From: Sequoia sempervirens
Lineage: Eukaryota; Streptophyta; Pinopsida; Cupressales; Cupressaceae
DNA: 64,000 nucleotides
Reading direction: 5' to 3'
NCBI GenBank assembly: GCA_007258455.2
Contig: VDFB02321287.1
Coordinates: 24,519 to 88,518, forward strand
Shown here: positions 49,508 to 60,583 of the stretch, one piece after another
Layout: every line of letters begins with the position of its first letter
Numbering within the stretch: position 1 is the first letter of the stretch
Position numbers and translations under genes: made by a program
Notes under the pieces: generated by a model
The model's database searches: none
Told to the model about the DNA's origin: nothing
Seen by the model: only the letters and a program-made list of their open reading frames with translations

Positions 49508-51143
49508 TGTAAGGAAAGCAGAGGTGCGGAAGCAACCTTCCTAACATCAAAACCACAGGGGAGTAAGCAGGCAGTACTTTTAATTTTCTAACTATAGTCC
49601 AATTAAGACACACATGCAAGATCTACAGAAATAGAGAAGATACTCAAAGACAATGAACAACAGATTTACGTGGGAAAACCCTTTCGGGAAAAAACCCACC
49701 AGACCAAGCTAAATCTCTTTGTATTATAGTAACAAACTATTACATACAATCTAGAGATGCAACTCTTTGGTTATCAGTTCTCAGTAGCTACATTCAAATG
49801 TTCATTTAGTTATAGAACAGATCTCAACAATTTGATTTACTCATTCGTCTCAGTCTCAACAGAATTGATCTGCTTTAAACTAATCACATTCTAATTTTTC
49901 CATCTATGTATCCTTATCTGCTAGATCTCCATTCAAGAAATTTTCCATGCTGATACAGATTTTTCCCTACAAGCTATTTTTCTCCAGCATCACAGCAATT
50001 ATAAAAATCCAACCATCATTTAGTTTGAAAAATTGTTTCCTCTAATTGGTTCAACGAGATGCCACATAGGATGGTCACACAGTCAATGGCATTCAAACTT
50101 TGTTGGAATATCGGTGAGACACTCACAGTGTCTCCCCGATTCCACAAACTTTCTCTATCGATATCACCTTTAAGTCTCTAGCAGTCGGCAAGACAACAAA
50201 GAAGTTATATCGAAACCATCGATGTCCATTTTGTTCCTATCGGCAAAGGTTTCCCTTATCGGCGAGACTCATATCGAATGCATAAGTCACAGCGATCAGA
50301 CATTCCATCAGAAAGACACTTCATTCTCGCCAAGACCTCATGTCGAGTTCACAAGTCACACCGATGAGGTTTCCATTTGGCGAGACATTTTCTTTTTAGA
50401 GAGACTCATATCGAAGTCTTCAGTCATAGCAATGAGTTATTCCTTTCGGCAAGACATACTGATCTCACCAAGACTTTCTGCCAACAACCTTATGTTACTC
50501 TGAATCCTTTCACCTATCAGCAAGACCCCCATGGTTTTGGTGAGATGTCATACCGAAACAAAGCTTCCACCAAAAGTCACACTGTCGCCAAGACTCGTGT
50601 CTATCGCCGTGACCTTTCTCCGAGCTCCCTAAGTCTTACCAAAGACTTACTATTGGCAAGACCCATGAATTTCACCAAGACTTCTTAGCGAAGTCTTTTG
50701 TCATTGCAAAGACCATGAGACATCCCACGTCGGCGTGACCTAACCATGTTGCTAGGACTTCCCAGCGAAGTCTTTTGTCACCGTGAAGAACTCCTGTCAG
50801 CATGACCAAGCTGCATTGTTGAGATATCTCCCCGCGACCTCTGTGTTACCCCGATAGCTTTAAGCTATTGGTGAGACATCCACCAATTGTTGGGACTTCT
50901 CCCCAACACCCGAGTTAGCCTAATAAGATCACACTATCGCCCAAAGAAATCCATTCACCAAAAGGTCATGCCGAATGTCGAAAGTCACAATGATAGTCTT
51001 GTCGGCAAGACATCAACCCTGTCATGCCGATATGAACATTTTAGAACTTCAGAACAGTTAGTCGGCCATACATCCATGATGTCACACCGACTTTTCCTTC
51101 AAGGAGTTTCTTGTCAGTAAGAATTGAGGCATAGATTCCAACA
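49508..51143 (-). repeat. C1 3' LTR (1,636 bp)
   Basis: TGTAAGGAAAGCAGAGG at the left and GATTCCAACA at the right. It contains a U5 hairpin-like motif (49666-49697) and a CpG-rich short-period repeat field (about 50200-51120). The several + strand open readings in that field are repeated in the partner LTR and are not genes. Confidence 0.92.
50200..51120. repeat. CpG-rich degenerate repeat field in C1 LTR
   Basis: Interspersed variants of ATCGGCGAGAC, CGCCAAGAC, CATACCGAA and AAGTCACAGCGATGAG recur every 20-60 bases. The partner LTR has the same field at 56020-56940 and a related one lies in the solo LTR at 61380-62580. CpG is far denser here than in the rest of the window. Confidence 0.6.
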
Positions 51144-51160
51144 AGCTCCCACTTGATGAA
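51144..51160 (-). promoter_or_regulatory. C1 polypurine tract
   Basis: On the - strand, TCAAGTGGGAGCT directly precedes the 3' LTR start TGTTGGAATC. This is the standard plus-strand primer layout of plant Copia elements. Confidence 0.75.
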
Positions 51161-51192
51161 GATCTTACTGACACCTCCAGAGCATCATAAAA

Positions 51193-52548
51193 CTACTGAG
51201 ATTCATGGGCCAAGAGGCCCATCGAACTGGCACACCAACTGAACTTGTTTGTGCTCACAAGCTTCATCAATGCATCCGCAACATTCTCCAGAGTATCCAC
51301 TTTCTCCAAAGAGACCTTCCCATCCTCCACCATATCTCATACAAAATGATACTGTACATCTATATGTTACATCCTGGCATGGAAAGTAGGATTCTTTGCC
51401 AAACATATAGCACTCTGGTTGTCACAATAGATAGTAATCTTTTCTACATCAAAGCCAATGTTAGAACAAAAACTTTTTAACCAGATTGCTTCTTTACAGG
51501 CATGTGTGGCTGCCATCTATTCTACCTCTGTAGTGGACAAAGTGACTACAGCTTGTCGCTTGCTCATCCAACTCACTGCACCACCATTCATCATGAAAAC
51601 ATATCCACTGGTGTATTTTCTGTTGTCAATGTCCACTACCCAATTAGAGTCCACATAGCCTTGAATACTGAGAATCCTTTGTGATTCAACCAAGTTACCA
51701 TGGTAACACAAAGCATAGTCTGAAGTTCCCTTCAGATATCTAAACACTCTCTTCATAGCATCCCAATGTTTTCTTCCAGGATTAGCCATAAACTGACTAA
51801 GAACTCCCACTGCTTGGGCAATGTCTGGCCTTGTACAAACCATTACATACATAAGGCTTCCAACTACACTTGCATAAGGTACACTATTCATGTCCTCCAT
51901 CTCATAAGGATATTTTGGAAAATCGTCAACAAATAGCTTTGTTCCCTGTGTAGCTGGAACAACTAGCTACTTGCACTCAGTCATACAAAATCTCTCTAGA
52001 ACAGTCATGATGTACTTACTCTGACTAAGCCACAACTTTTTATTCTTTCTATCCCTAGTTATTTCTATTCCTAGAATGTACTGTACTGCACCAAGATCTT
52101 TCATTTCGAACTTTGCAGACAACTGAGACTTAAGATCATAAATCATTAGCTTACTATTGCCTATGAACAACATATCATCAACATAGAGAGCAATAATAAG
52201 TATTTGATCACTTTCAGCTTTGTAATACACATAGTGATCGCATTTTGATCTTAAAAATCCCATTGACAAAACAAACGTGTCAAACTTTTGGTACCACATT
52301 ATTGGAGATTGTTTTAAACCATACAAAGATTTCTTCAACTTGCAAACCAGTTTTTCCTTACCTTTTACCACAAAGTGCTCCAGCTAGGACATATAAATTT
52401 CTTCTTCAAGATCACCATGAAGAAACGTTGTTTTCACATCCATCTGTTCAATCTCTAAATCATTTGTTGATGCAAGTGACATAAGAAATCTAATAGATGT
52501 CAGGTTAGCTACACTAGAAAATATTTCTCCATAGTCAATTCCCTCTAC
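51193..52548 (-). pseudogene. C1 reverse transcriptase and RNase H (Copia)
   Basis: C-terminal part of the C1 polyprotein, in the same frame as gag. RT: KLVCKLKKSLYGLKQSP, LYVDDMLFIG (YVDD at 52174-52185, intact), KFEMKDLGAVQYILGIEI. RNase H: RPDIAQAVGVLSQFM, YVDSNWVVDIDNRKYTSGY, SKRQAVVTLSTTEVE, then CDNQSAICLAKNPTFHAR. Ends MGLLAHESQ with TAG at 51193-51195. Stops at about 52549, 52387, 51967, 51517, 51376 and 51346; the first three and probably others replace Gln codons. Confidence 0.92.
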
Positions 52549-54480
52549 CTAGGAATAACCTTTTGCAACCAACCTTGCTTTATATTTTTCTACACTGTCA
52601 TCAAGACCAATTTTCTTTTTGAATATCCATTTGCAACTTACAGATTTTCTTCCTTTAGGCAATGGAACCAAACTCCAGGTGTCATTCTTTTCTAATGATG
52701 CCATTTCATCATTCATGGCTTCCAAACAAGACTTTGAATCAGACATTTTAAATGCCTCTTTCATAGTCCTAGGTTCATCAGTGCTAGAAATTAAAGCATA
52801 GGCACAAGTAGACTCTATTAAGGAAAACCCATACCTTTCAGGTTGCTTTCTTTCATGAGTTGACCTCCTCACAGACTGAGGCTGAGGTGGTTCTTCATCT
52901 TCTTCAAAACTTTCAGAACTACTTGAGCTCTCCTCAGTATCAGGTACATTTTGATTTTTCAATTTCTCTTTGTTTGGAGTCTGAGGAATTTTTGCTACAT
53001 TCTTTTCATTTTCTGATTTCTTCTTTGAATACAAATCCAATGTAGAAGGTTTCAGCTCACGAAAGATAACACTCCTATTGTACAAAACCTTCTCAGTCTC
53101 AGGATTCCAAAGCTTGTATCCTTTTATTCCAGTGCTATAGCCAATAAAAATACACTTCACAGCTTTGTTTTCCAACTTAGATCTTTTTTCAAATGGCACA
53201 TATGCATATGCCTCATAGCCAAAGACACGAATATGTCTCAGAGATGGCTTCTTTCTAGACCATGCTTCCAAAGGCGTCTTCTCAACAATAGCAAAGTTAG
53301 GAGAATGATTTACCAAGTAACATGTTGTAGAGACCGCTTCAACCCAGAACTTCTCATCCAAGCCAGCACTGCTCAGCATACTTCGTGCTCTTTCCATTAC
53401 TGCCCTATTGAACCTTTCAGCAACTCCATTTTGTTGTGGAGTATAAGGTGTAGTCTTATGTCTTTTGATCCCATGATCTATATAGTACCTTTCGAATTCA
53501 TCTGAACAAAACTCACCACCATTGTTAGTCCTCAAGAATTTTATTTTCTTACTAGTCTGATTTTCAACAAGGTTTTTAAATTCCTTAAACCGACTGAACA
53601 CTTCTGATTTGCTTTTCAAAAAATATACAAATGTCCTTCTAGAATAATCATCAATAAACGACACATAGTATCTTGATTTAGACAGAGAAGGAACATTTAC
53701 TGGACCAAACACATCAGAATGTAAAAAATCAAGCAAACCAGAAGATTTGTGAGGACTGGAATAAAATGAAAGATGGTGTTGCTTTCCATATATGCAATGT
53801 TCACAAAATTTGAACTCAAGGTTACAATCTTCAAGCCCTTCTACTAGGTTTTCATTTTTCAAGGTTTTTAAACCTTTCTCACCAATGTGGCCAAGCCTAT
53901 GATGCCAGAGCATAGTCTTCTCTGCTAGAAGTTTAATCTCCATGGAGTTTACACCATCAGGAACGTTTTCCTTCTTTTCTCTCTGAGCAGCCTCAAGTGA
54001 CTTTGCAGAGACACTGTTGCATTGGATAGCCAGTACATCCAGCTTGTACAGAGTACCAATTTGAGCACCCCTAACTAGCACCATAGAGCCTCTAGTCATC
54101 TTGCAGCCATTTCCAGAGAACATGAATTGCATTCTAATATCATTCAGCTTACTTACAGAAAGTAGGTTACGAGCCAGACCTGGTATATGCATCACATCAT
54201 TGATTCCCTTCACTCTTCCATCAGGGAATTGAATTATGTCTCTACCATGACCAACAATATCTAAAGGTGAATCACTTGCTAAGTACACCTTTCCACCACT
54301 GTATTCTTCACACTTCATGAACCAATCTCTATGAGATGTCATGTGGAAAGATGCTCCAGAATCAATCAGCCAGACATCATCTGATGCCCGTGTAGCCAAA
54401 GCTGCAATGAAGGCATCTGCATCACTCTGAGAAGAATCATTTCCAGAAGAGTTATTCTTCTTCTTTTTCTCCTCCTTGCA
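52549..54480 (-). pseudogene. C1 protease, integrase and start of RT (Copia)
   Basis: A 616-codon open stretch (52549-54399) preceded in frame by the gag tail. Protease: VWLIDSGASFHMT (Asp near 54361). Integrase: HHCC as LWHHRLGHIG and CEHCIYGKQH; core DFLHSDVFGP (first Asp), LRTNNGGEF, where the second catalytic Asp has become Asn, and GVAERFNRAVME with the Glu kept. Then the GYKLWNPET region, an acidic spacer with SSSSSESFEEDEEP, and the RT start WSLVPLPKGRKSVSCKWIFK. Copia order PR-IN-RT-RH is confirmed. Confidence 0.93.
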
Positions 54481-55209
54481 ATCCTTTCGGACATGACGAG
54501 GTTGCCCACAATTCTAGCATTTCACTTTGGACTTCTTGCCAGGAGACTTTGATCTCCCTTCTGATTTTTATTTAGACTTCTTGTCCTTCTTCTTTCCTTT
54601 CTCCTTTGGTCTACCTCTGACAGCCAGAGCCTCCTTTTCCATCTCAGAAGATTTTCTTCTCATTTCTTTTGATAACAAAGAAGCAACAACATCTTCCATT
54701 TTGAAAGTGGATGTCGTACTCTCAATAGCCATCACCAAATGATCCCAAGAATCTGGCAAATAACATAGCAGTAGCATGCAGCGATTTTCATCTTATATCT
54801 TCACACCAACAGATGTTAACTGAGCAATCAACATGTTGAAAGCATTTAAGTGATCAGCAACAGACCCTCCTTCCTGCATTCTCAATGAGTACAACTTCTT
54901 CCTCAAGAATAGCTTGTTCACCAAGGACTTGCCCTGATAAATCGATGCCAGTCTTTTCCACAAGGAAGAGGCAGTCTTTTCTCCATGCACGTTCAAAAGA
55001 ACAAAGTCTGCCAAATAGAGCCTTATCAGCCCTTTAGACTTTCTATCTGCCAAGTCCCAATCCTCTTGCTTCATTCCTTGAGGAATTGTTCCAGTCATGG
55101 CAGTCCAAAGATCTCGATCAACTAACATATCTTCCACTTTGAGTTTCCACAGCTCAAAATTGCTACCATTGAATTTCTCTATTTCCATCCTATTGGATGT
55201 GCTCGCCAT
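54478..55209 (-). pseudogene. C1 gag (Copia)
   Basis: Starts at ATG 55209 with MEIEKFNGSNFELWKLKVED, the usual Copia Gag opening; LWKRLASIYQGKSLVNKLFL and MQEGGSVADHLNAFNMLIAQL follow (UBN2-type Gag). A TAA at 54793 splits it before LLLLCYLPDSWDHLVMAIE-like sequence. A Lys-rich region follows, then the zinc knuckle CX2CX4HX4C (54478-54519), in which the residue after the first Cys is a TAG. All three stops are in the gag-pol frame. Confidence 0.92.
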
Positions 55210-55303
55210 CTTAATCTGTAATTAAATTAAAAAGAACTCTACAAAACTCCCACTGGAAAAGGATTGACTCAAAAAACCCAACCCACTCACAAGGACAACA
55301 CAA

Positions 55304-55325
55304 CTGGCCAGTCTCTAATACCACT
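55304..55325 (-). promoter_or_regulatory. C1 primer-binding site (initiator tRNA-Met)
   Basis: On the - strand the 5' LTR ends CTTACA and is followed by AGTGGTATTAGAGACTGG. TGGTATTAGAG differs by one base from TGGTATCAGAG, the complement of the plant initiator tRNA-Met 3' end. Confidence 0.8.
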
Positions 55326-56961
55326 TGTAAGGAAAGCAGAGGTGCAGAAGCAACTTTCCTAATGTCAAAACCACAAGGGAGTAAGCAGGAAGTACTTTTA
55401 ATTTTCTAACTACAGTCCAATTAAGACACACATGCAAGATCTACAGAAACAGAGAAGATACTCAAAGATAATGAACAATAGATTTACGTGGGAAAACCCT
55501 TTCGGGAAAAAACCCACCACACCAAGTTGAATCTCTTTGTATTATAGTAATAAACTATTACATACAATTTAGAGATGCAACTCTCTAGTTATTAGTTCTC
55601 AGTAGCTACATTCAAATGTTCATTCAGTTACAGAACATATCTCAACAATTTGATTTACTCATTCGTCTCAGTCTCAATAGAATTAATCTACTTTAACCTA
55701 ATCACATTCTGATTTTTCCATCTGTGTATCCCTATCTACCAGATCTCCATTCAAGAAAGTTTCCATGCTGATACAGATTTTTCCCTGCAAGTTGTTTTTC
55801 TCCAACGTCATGGCAGTTACAAAAATCCAATTGTCATTCAGTTTGAAAAATTGTTTCCTCTGATTGGTTTAGCGGGATGCCACATAGGATGGTCACACAT
55901 TCAATGGCATTCAAAATTTGTTGTCATATCGGTGAGACACTCACAGTGTCTCCCCGATGCCACAAATTTTCTCTATCGATATCGGCTTTAAGTCTCTAGT
56001 CGTCTGTAAGACAAAAAAGAAGTTATACTGAAACCATCGATGTCCATTTTGTTCCTATTGGCAAAGGTTTCCCTTATCGACGAGACTTATATTGAATGCA
56101 TAAGTCACAACGATCAGACATTCCATCAGCAAGACACTTCGTTCTCACCAAGACCTCATGTCGAGTTCACAAGTCACACAATTGAGGTTTCCATTCAGCA
56201 AGACATTTTCTTTTCGGAGAGACTCATATTGAAGTCTTCAGTCACAACAATGAGTTATTCCTTTCGGAAAGACATACTGATCTCGCCAAGACTTTCTGTT
56301 GACAACCTTATGTTACTCCGAAGCCTTTCACCTATCAGCAAGACCCCCATGGTTTCGATGAGACGTCATACCAAAACAAAGCTTCCACTGAAAGTCACAA
56401 TGTCACCAAGACTCGTGTCTATCGTCGTGACCTTTCTCCGAGCTCCCTAAGTCTTACCGAACACTTACTATCGGCAAGACTCATGACTTTTGCCAAGACT
56501 TCTCAGTGAAGTCTTTTATCACCGCAAATACCATGAGACATCTCCCGTCGGTGTGACCTAACCAAGTCGCTAGGACTTCCCAGCGAAGTTTTTTGTCACC
56601 ATGAAGAACTCCTATCAGCATGACCAAGCTGCATCGTTGAGACATCTCCCCGCAACCTTCGTGTTACCCCGATAGCTTTAAGCTATCGATGAGACATCCA
56701 CCAATTGTTGGGACCTCTCCCCGACACCCGAGTTAGCCCGATAAGATCACACTGTCACCTGAAGAAATCCATTCGCCAAGAGGTCATGCCAAATGCCGAA
56801 AGTCATAGCGATAGTCTTTTCAGAAAGACATCAACCCTGTCATGTCGATATGAACATTTTAGAACTTCAGAACTGTTAGTTGGCCAGACATCCATGATGT
56901 CACGCCGACTTTTCCTTCAAGGAGTTTCTTGTCAGTAAGAATTGAGGCACAGATTCCAACA
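55326..56961 (-). repeat. C1 5' LTR (1,636 bp)
   Basis: Partner of 49508-51143 with the same ends and length. The hairpin-like motif is at 55483-55515 and the CpG-rich field at 56020-56940. Followed directly by the GTTAC duplication and the rest of G2 LTR-C. Confidence 0.92.
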
Positions 56962-57410
56962 GTTACTTATGTGATTTCTTCTTTTGCATCTTCCATAGTG
57001 TAGTGTGATATTAATGATGCACTGTGACAGTCCCATCCATGGCTTGTGTGGATATTTTATTTCATCTTATGCTTTTCATTTTGAAAATAAAATACATTTC
57101 AATGCAATGTTGTAATATCATTTGAATTCTTGCAATCAAATGAAGCTATGTAAATATGAATCACTCTATGAAATGAAAGAAAGCATTTAAAATTCTCTAT
57201 TGCTTATATGCTCAATTTTGTACTTTAAACATTGAATAGAACTTCTGAAGCTCTGATTCTTGTTTTCAAAGCATGACTATCCCTAAAAAAATAATGAACA
57301 AAGTGTAAACAACACTTAAGCATAAAGAAGAAATAACTATAATTTCACCTTAAGATATAACAATGTTCAGCTAGCTCCACCAATTGAGTTGTGGCAAAAA
57401 ATTGATAATA

Positions 57411-57415
57411 GTATT
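57411..57415 (+). repeat. Target-site duplication GTATT, right copy, of the G2 concatemer
   Basis: Pairs with 23280-23284. The G1 pol frame resumes immediately after it. Confidence 0.9.
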
Positions 57416-58295
57416 ATTGATGGTAAACTATGGTGGAGAATCCTAGAGGTTGTTCTCCTTAGATGTGTAGATGGTGATCAAGCGAAAGACTTGTTGATCG
57501 AGATGCACAAAGGAGTTTGTGCAAGCCATTATATGGCCAAGACTATTGCAAAAAATATATTGAGGGTTGGTTTTTGATGGCCCACAGTCTTCAAGGATGC
57601 ACGCAGGTATGTCAATAAATGTGATGCTTGTTAGAGGTTTACTAGTAAGCTTAAGTTTTCAGGTAACTTACCACTTAGACTAGTCTCAGCACTAGCCCTT
57701 TTTTAGCAATGGGGGATTGAATTTATAGGAGAGATGGAAATGAAGTCTAGTTGAGGACATGCCTGGATTCTATTGGCAACTGATTACTTTACAAATTGGT
57801 TTGAGGCTATTCCCACCCAGAAAGCAACTAGCAAGGTTTTCATGGATTTCCTGATGAATAATATCTTGAGTTAGATTGGTGTGCCTGAGAGTATTTTCTC
57901 TGATAATTCCATGTGCTTTCGATCTAAACAATTTATAGATTTTTGCAATCAGCATGGCATAAATATATCATATTCATCCCCATACCATCCCCAGGGGAAT
58001 GGACAAGCTGAGTTGAGCAACAAAATCCTTATGAATATCATCAAAAGATTGCCTAAGAAGAATAAGAAAGCCTAGGACTTGAAGTTGCAATTAGCTTTGT
58101 GGGAAGATAGAACCACAGTCAAGAAAGCTATTGGTATCTCTCATTTTAACTTGGTATATGGAGTGGTAGCTAGAATTCCTCATAATAATTTGATCAAAAT
58201 GTCTAGGATTGTATAGGAATATGATACTAACATCTGTGATGAGATGCAAAACAAAATGAATGAATTGGTTGAGCTTAATGAGATTAGAAGAGAAG
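57416..58295 (+). pseudogene. Integrase of G1 copy 2, separated from its RT by 34 kb
   Basis: Continuation of the pol read up to 23279. DGKLWWRILEVVLLRC is the usual segment just before a Gypsy integrase. Zinc site: MHKGVCASHYMAKT with KCDAC. Core: LLATDYFTNW (first Asp), IFSDNSMCF (second Asp), [12 protein letters not shown] (Glu kept). Then LALWEDRT and SHFNLVYG. Seven stops, mostly TAG at likely Gln or Trp positions; frame otherwise unbroken. At 58295, in the C-terminal helical region, it is cut by Copia element C2. Confidence 0.9.
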
Positions 58296-59567
58296 TGTTG
58301 GGAATTTTTTTGATGGTGCAATGTGGTAGTGATACATGGTTGTCATTGATGTCAACAATATTATAATTTGATGTTCTAAGTGTTGTATATGTCGAGGATA
58401 TTAAGAAAATTATAAGTGAATGTGTTCTAGGTTCCTAGTGGAACTGTGCTAAACTGTGCAAGTCATGAAGGCATTACGTTATGTATGTAAAAGGTTAGTT
58501 GTTGTGGATCAAAGGGTTTAATTTTGATTATGTCTAGATCATCTACCGGAAGTTTCAAAGGTTCACATGAATTTGTGTGCAAGTTGTGGTCTGACAGTGT
58601 TTTGCTAGTCTTTGTTAGAGTTTCTGAGTGAAGATTGTATGTTCCTGGTTATCTCGGTTGTCACAAATGTCGCTCTACTATTTCTTGGTGTTTTCAGATG
58701 TCTCTAGTTCATCATCTATCTTTTTGGTACATCCACATGATTCAGTGAAGCTCGTGATTGAAAATATTTTCTTGTGCATGTTTGGTTTTTCTTGTTCTTA
58801 GCTGACATGTTGATGCAAGTGTGTTGTGGATGTTCGAAGTGTGATTAATTGGAGTATTCTTGTTTTAGAGAAGTGAATTTGGGTCCCCACTATGTTTTTT
58901 CTGACCTTGGTGGGTGTGCATTGAAAATTTAATTTTGAATTTGAGCCGACATTGAAAATATATTCTTTTCCTCTGGCCAAATTTGTTATGGTGAAATCTT
59001 TGTGGTGGATATATAAGAAGCAATTGTGTGGATAGTGTGATGAGTGTGAAAATTTTGGTTAGTGTGATGAGTATGCATTGTGTTCTCTTGTGTGCATAAG
59101 TGCAAATATCATTGAAGAGCAAGTGTGTAGAAGGTTGAGCGAAGTATGCAAAAGTATTGTTCCTAATTGGAACTATAATCAGGCTTGGACAAAAGCCATT
59201 CTCTTAGTTAAAATTTTTGGATGGTTTTAATCTAATATTTTTGTAAGACAGTGAGTCTTCTATTTGTAATTGAGCAGTAAGCTCTAGGTAGTGAGCCTGA
59301 ATGCATGTGCATTCCCCTTATTATTTTCCTTTATACTTTTAACAGAGTATAATCTTGTGGACTGACATCCACCATGGTTTTTCCCCTAACAAGGTTTCCA
59401 CATAAAAAATCTTGGTGTTATTTGTCTCTTTGATGTGTTAATTGCTTATGGCTAATTGTTTATTCATTAGATCTAAGATTAAAGTTAAGTTAAGTTTGTA
59501 AATTTTAAATTTTTGTGACAACTGATTCACCCCCCCTCTTAGTTGTCTATCCTTGATTTTTCCAACA
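58296..59567 (+). repeat. C2 5' LTR (1,272 bp)
   Basis: Starts TGTTGGGAATTTT, ends TTTTTCCAACA, so its ends are inverted TGTTGG/CCAACA. It has a TATA box (59010-59017) and is followed two bases later by a tRNA-Met primer site. No coding content. Confidence 0.82.
59010..59017 (+). promoter_or_regulatory. TATA box of C2 LTR
   Basis: TATATAAG in GTGGATATATAAGAAGCAA, about 550 bases before the LTR end, in the direction of gag-pol. Confidence 0.6.
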
Positions 59568-59569
59568 AT

Positions 59570-59580
59570 TGGTATTAGAT
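59570..59580 (+). promoter_or_regulatory. C2 primer-binding site (initiator tRNA-Met)
   Basis: TGGTATTAGAT two bases after the LTR end CCAACA. It matches TGGTATCAGAG at nine of eleven positions. Confidence 0.75.
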
Positions 59581-59624
59581 CGGGTTCCTTTAAAGAAAAT
59601 TATAATAGCTTGAGGTGATCTAGG

Positions 59625-60583
59625 ATGGCAACATTCAAGAAAGACATCCCTAGATTTGATGGTACCAACTACTCACTATGGAAATTTAGGATGCAATTTC
59701 ATTTATAGTGCATTGGAGATACTATTTGCAAGATTACAAAGAATCAATACACTATTCCTACGAATGGGCCCTACACTCCTAATGAGATCAAGGATGCAGA
59801 AAGAAATACTAGATCCATTGAAGCATTGGTGATCACTCTAACAGATTTGGAGATGGAAAATGTGGTAGGCATGCAGATAGCTCAAGAGATCTAGATAAAG
59901 CTAGAAAATTTGTATGAATGAGATACATAGGTAAAGATGGCTAAGCTACAAATTTTGAAATTTAAGTATGAAAATCTAAAGATGGGTGAAGATGAGAATA
60001 CTACTTCTTTTATGCAAAGATTAAATGAGATATTACTAGGTATTGAATGTGTCAGTGGTTTAGTAAGTGAAGATGAAATTGTGGCTAAGATACTCAGATC
60101 ATTGCCTCCCTCCCACAAGTTGAAATTTCATGCTATTGAAGAGTTTATGTATGTAAACAAGATGACAAGAGACAAATTGATAGGAAAGCTTTCTACTTTT
60201 GAAATAAGTGAATTTTGGGAATCCACACCAAAGACTGAATTTGCATTCAAAGCTATAGTATCCAAAAGCTACAGGAAAAGTTACAGTCCTGGAGAGAGCT
60301 CCAAAATGGCATCCAAATATGATGAAGAAATGAAACAGATCGAAGACCAAGATAGAGAAGTTCTAGAACTGGAAGCACTCATTGCAAAATAAGAAGGAAG
60401 AGGAAAAGGTAAGTATGAAGATGTATTACCTATTAAATTTTTTTCATGTAGTAAAATAGGTCACTTTGCATCAAGATGTTCTGAAAGAGTTCCTAGGTCT
60501 AAACCTAGAAAACCTAGATTTTAGAAGAAATGCTACTTTGTTGAAGCAAGCACAATCGTGATGATGTGCTTGATAACATATGT
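59625..60583 (+). pseudogene. C2 gag (Copia)
   Basis: ATG at 59625: PRFDGTNYSLWKFRMQFHL is a Copia Gag opening. The frame continues through KLQILKFKYENLKMGEDE, LLGIECVSG and LRSLPPSHKLKFHAIEE to the Lys-rich tail, with stops at about 59709, 59892, 59919, 59928 and 60390 and no frameshift. The zinc knuckle near 60440-60480 has lost its first Cys (FFSCSKIGHFASRC). The tail is cut at 60583 by a solo LTR and resumes at 62627. Close relatives belong to the SIRE-like Copia group by recalled motif resemblance. Confidence 0.85.

Larger units (their letters stand above)
49508..56961 (-). mobile_element. Ty1/Copia element C1, complete in structure (7,454 bp)
   Basis: Two LTRs of exactly 1,636 bp, GTTAC duplication at 49503-49507 and 56962-56966, initiator-tRNA-Met primer site, purine-rich tract and one continuous gag-pol frame on the - strand (55209 to 51193). 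It sits in G2 LTR-C. Eye-counted LTR difference over the first 210 bases is about 6%, mostly transitions. Nine in-frame stops make it inactive. Confidence 0.93.
23285..57410 (-). mobile_element. G2 Ty3/Gypsy concatemer: LTR-internal-LTR-internal-LTR (34.1 kb)
   Basis: One insertion bounded by a single GTATT duplication. It contains three copies of the same LTR (23285-28128; 34565-39408; 45826-57410 including a nested Copia element) and two internal regions in the same - strand orientation (28129-34564, 6,436 bp; 39409-45825, 6,417 bp). Each internal region has gag, protease, archaeal-type RNase H, RT, RNase H remnant and integrase. No duplication separates the two units: they share the middle LTR. 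The eye-counted difference between internal regions (about 9% over 265 bases near the protease) is close to that between LTR-A and LTR-B (about 10% over 240). Confidence 0.9.
45826..57410 (-). repeat. G2 LTR-C, 5' LTR in element sense, split by Copia C1
   Basis: Starts TGTTGTCAATTAG and ends ATTGATAATA (the usual ACA is worn to ATA), followed by GTATT. Without the nested element and its extra duplication it is about 4,126 bp. Compared with LTR-A it lacks about 290 bp at 47104 (LTR-A about 24553-24847) and about 430 bp at 48290 (LTR-A about 26028-26460). The parts are 45826-49507 and 56967-57410. Confidence 0.88.

Noticed and set aside
50222..51120. Several + strand open frames of 77-103 codons in the C1 LTR, repeated at 56040-56938
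   Set aside because: They arise from the CpG-rich repeat field, are duplicated with the LTR and have no family motifs.
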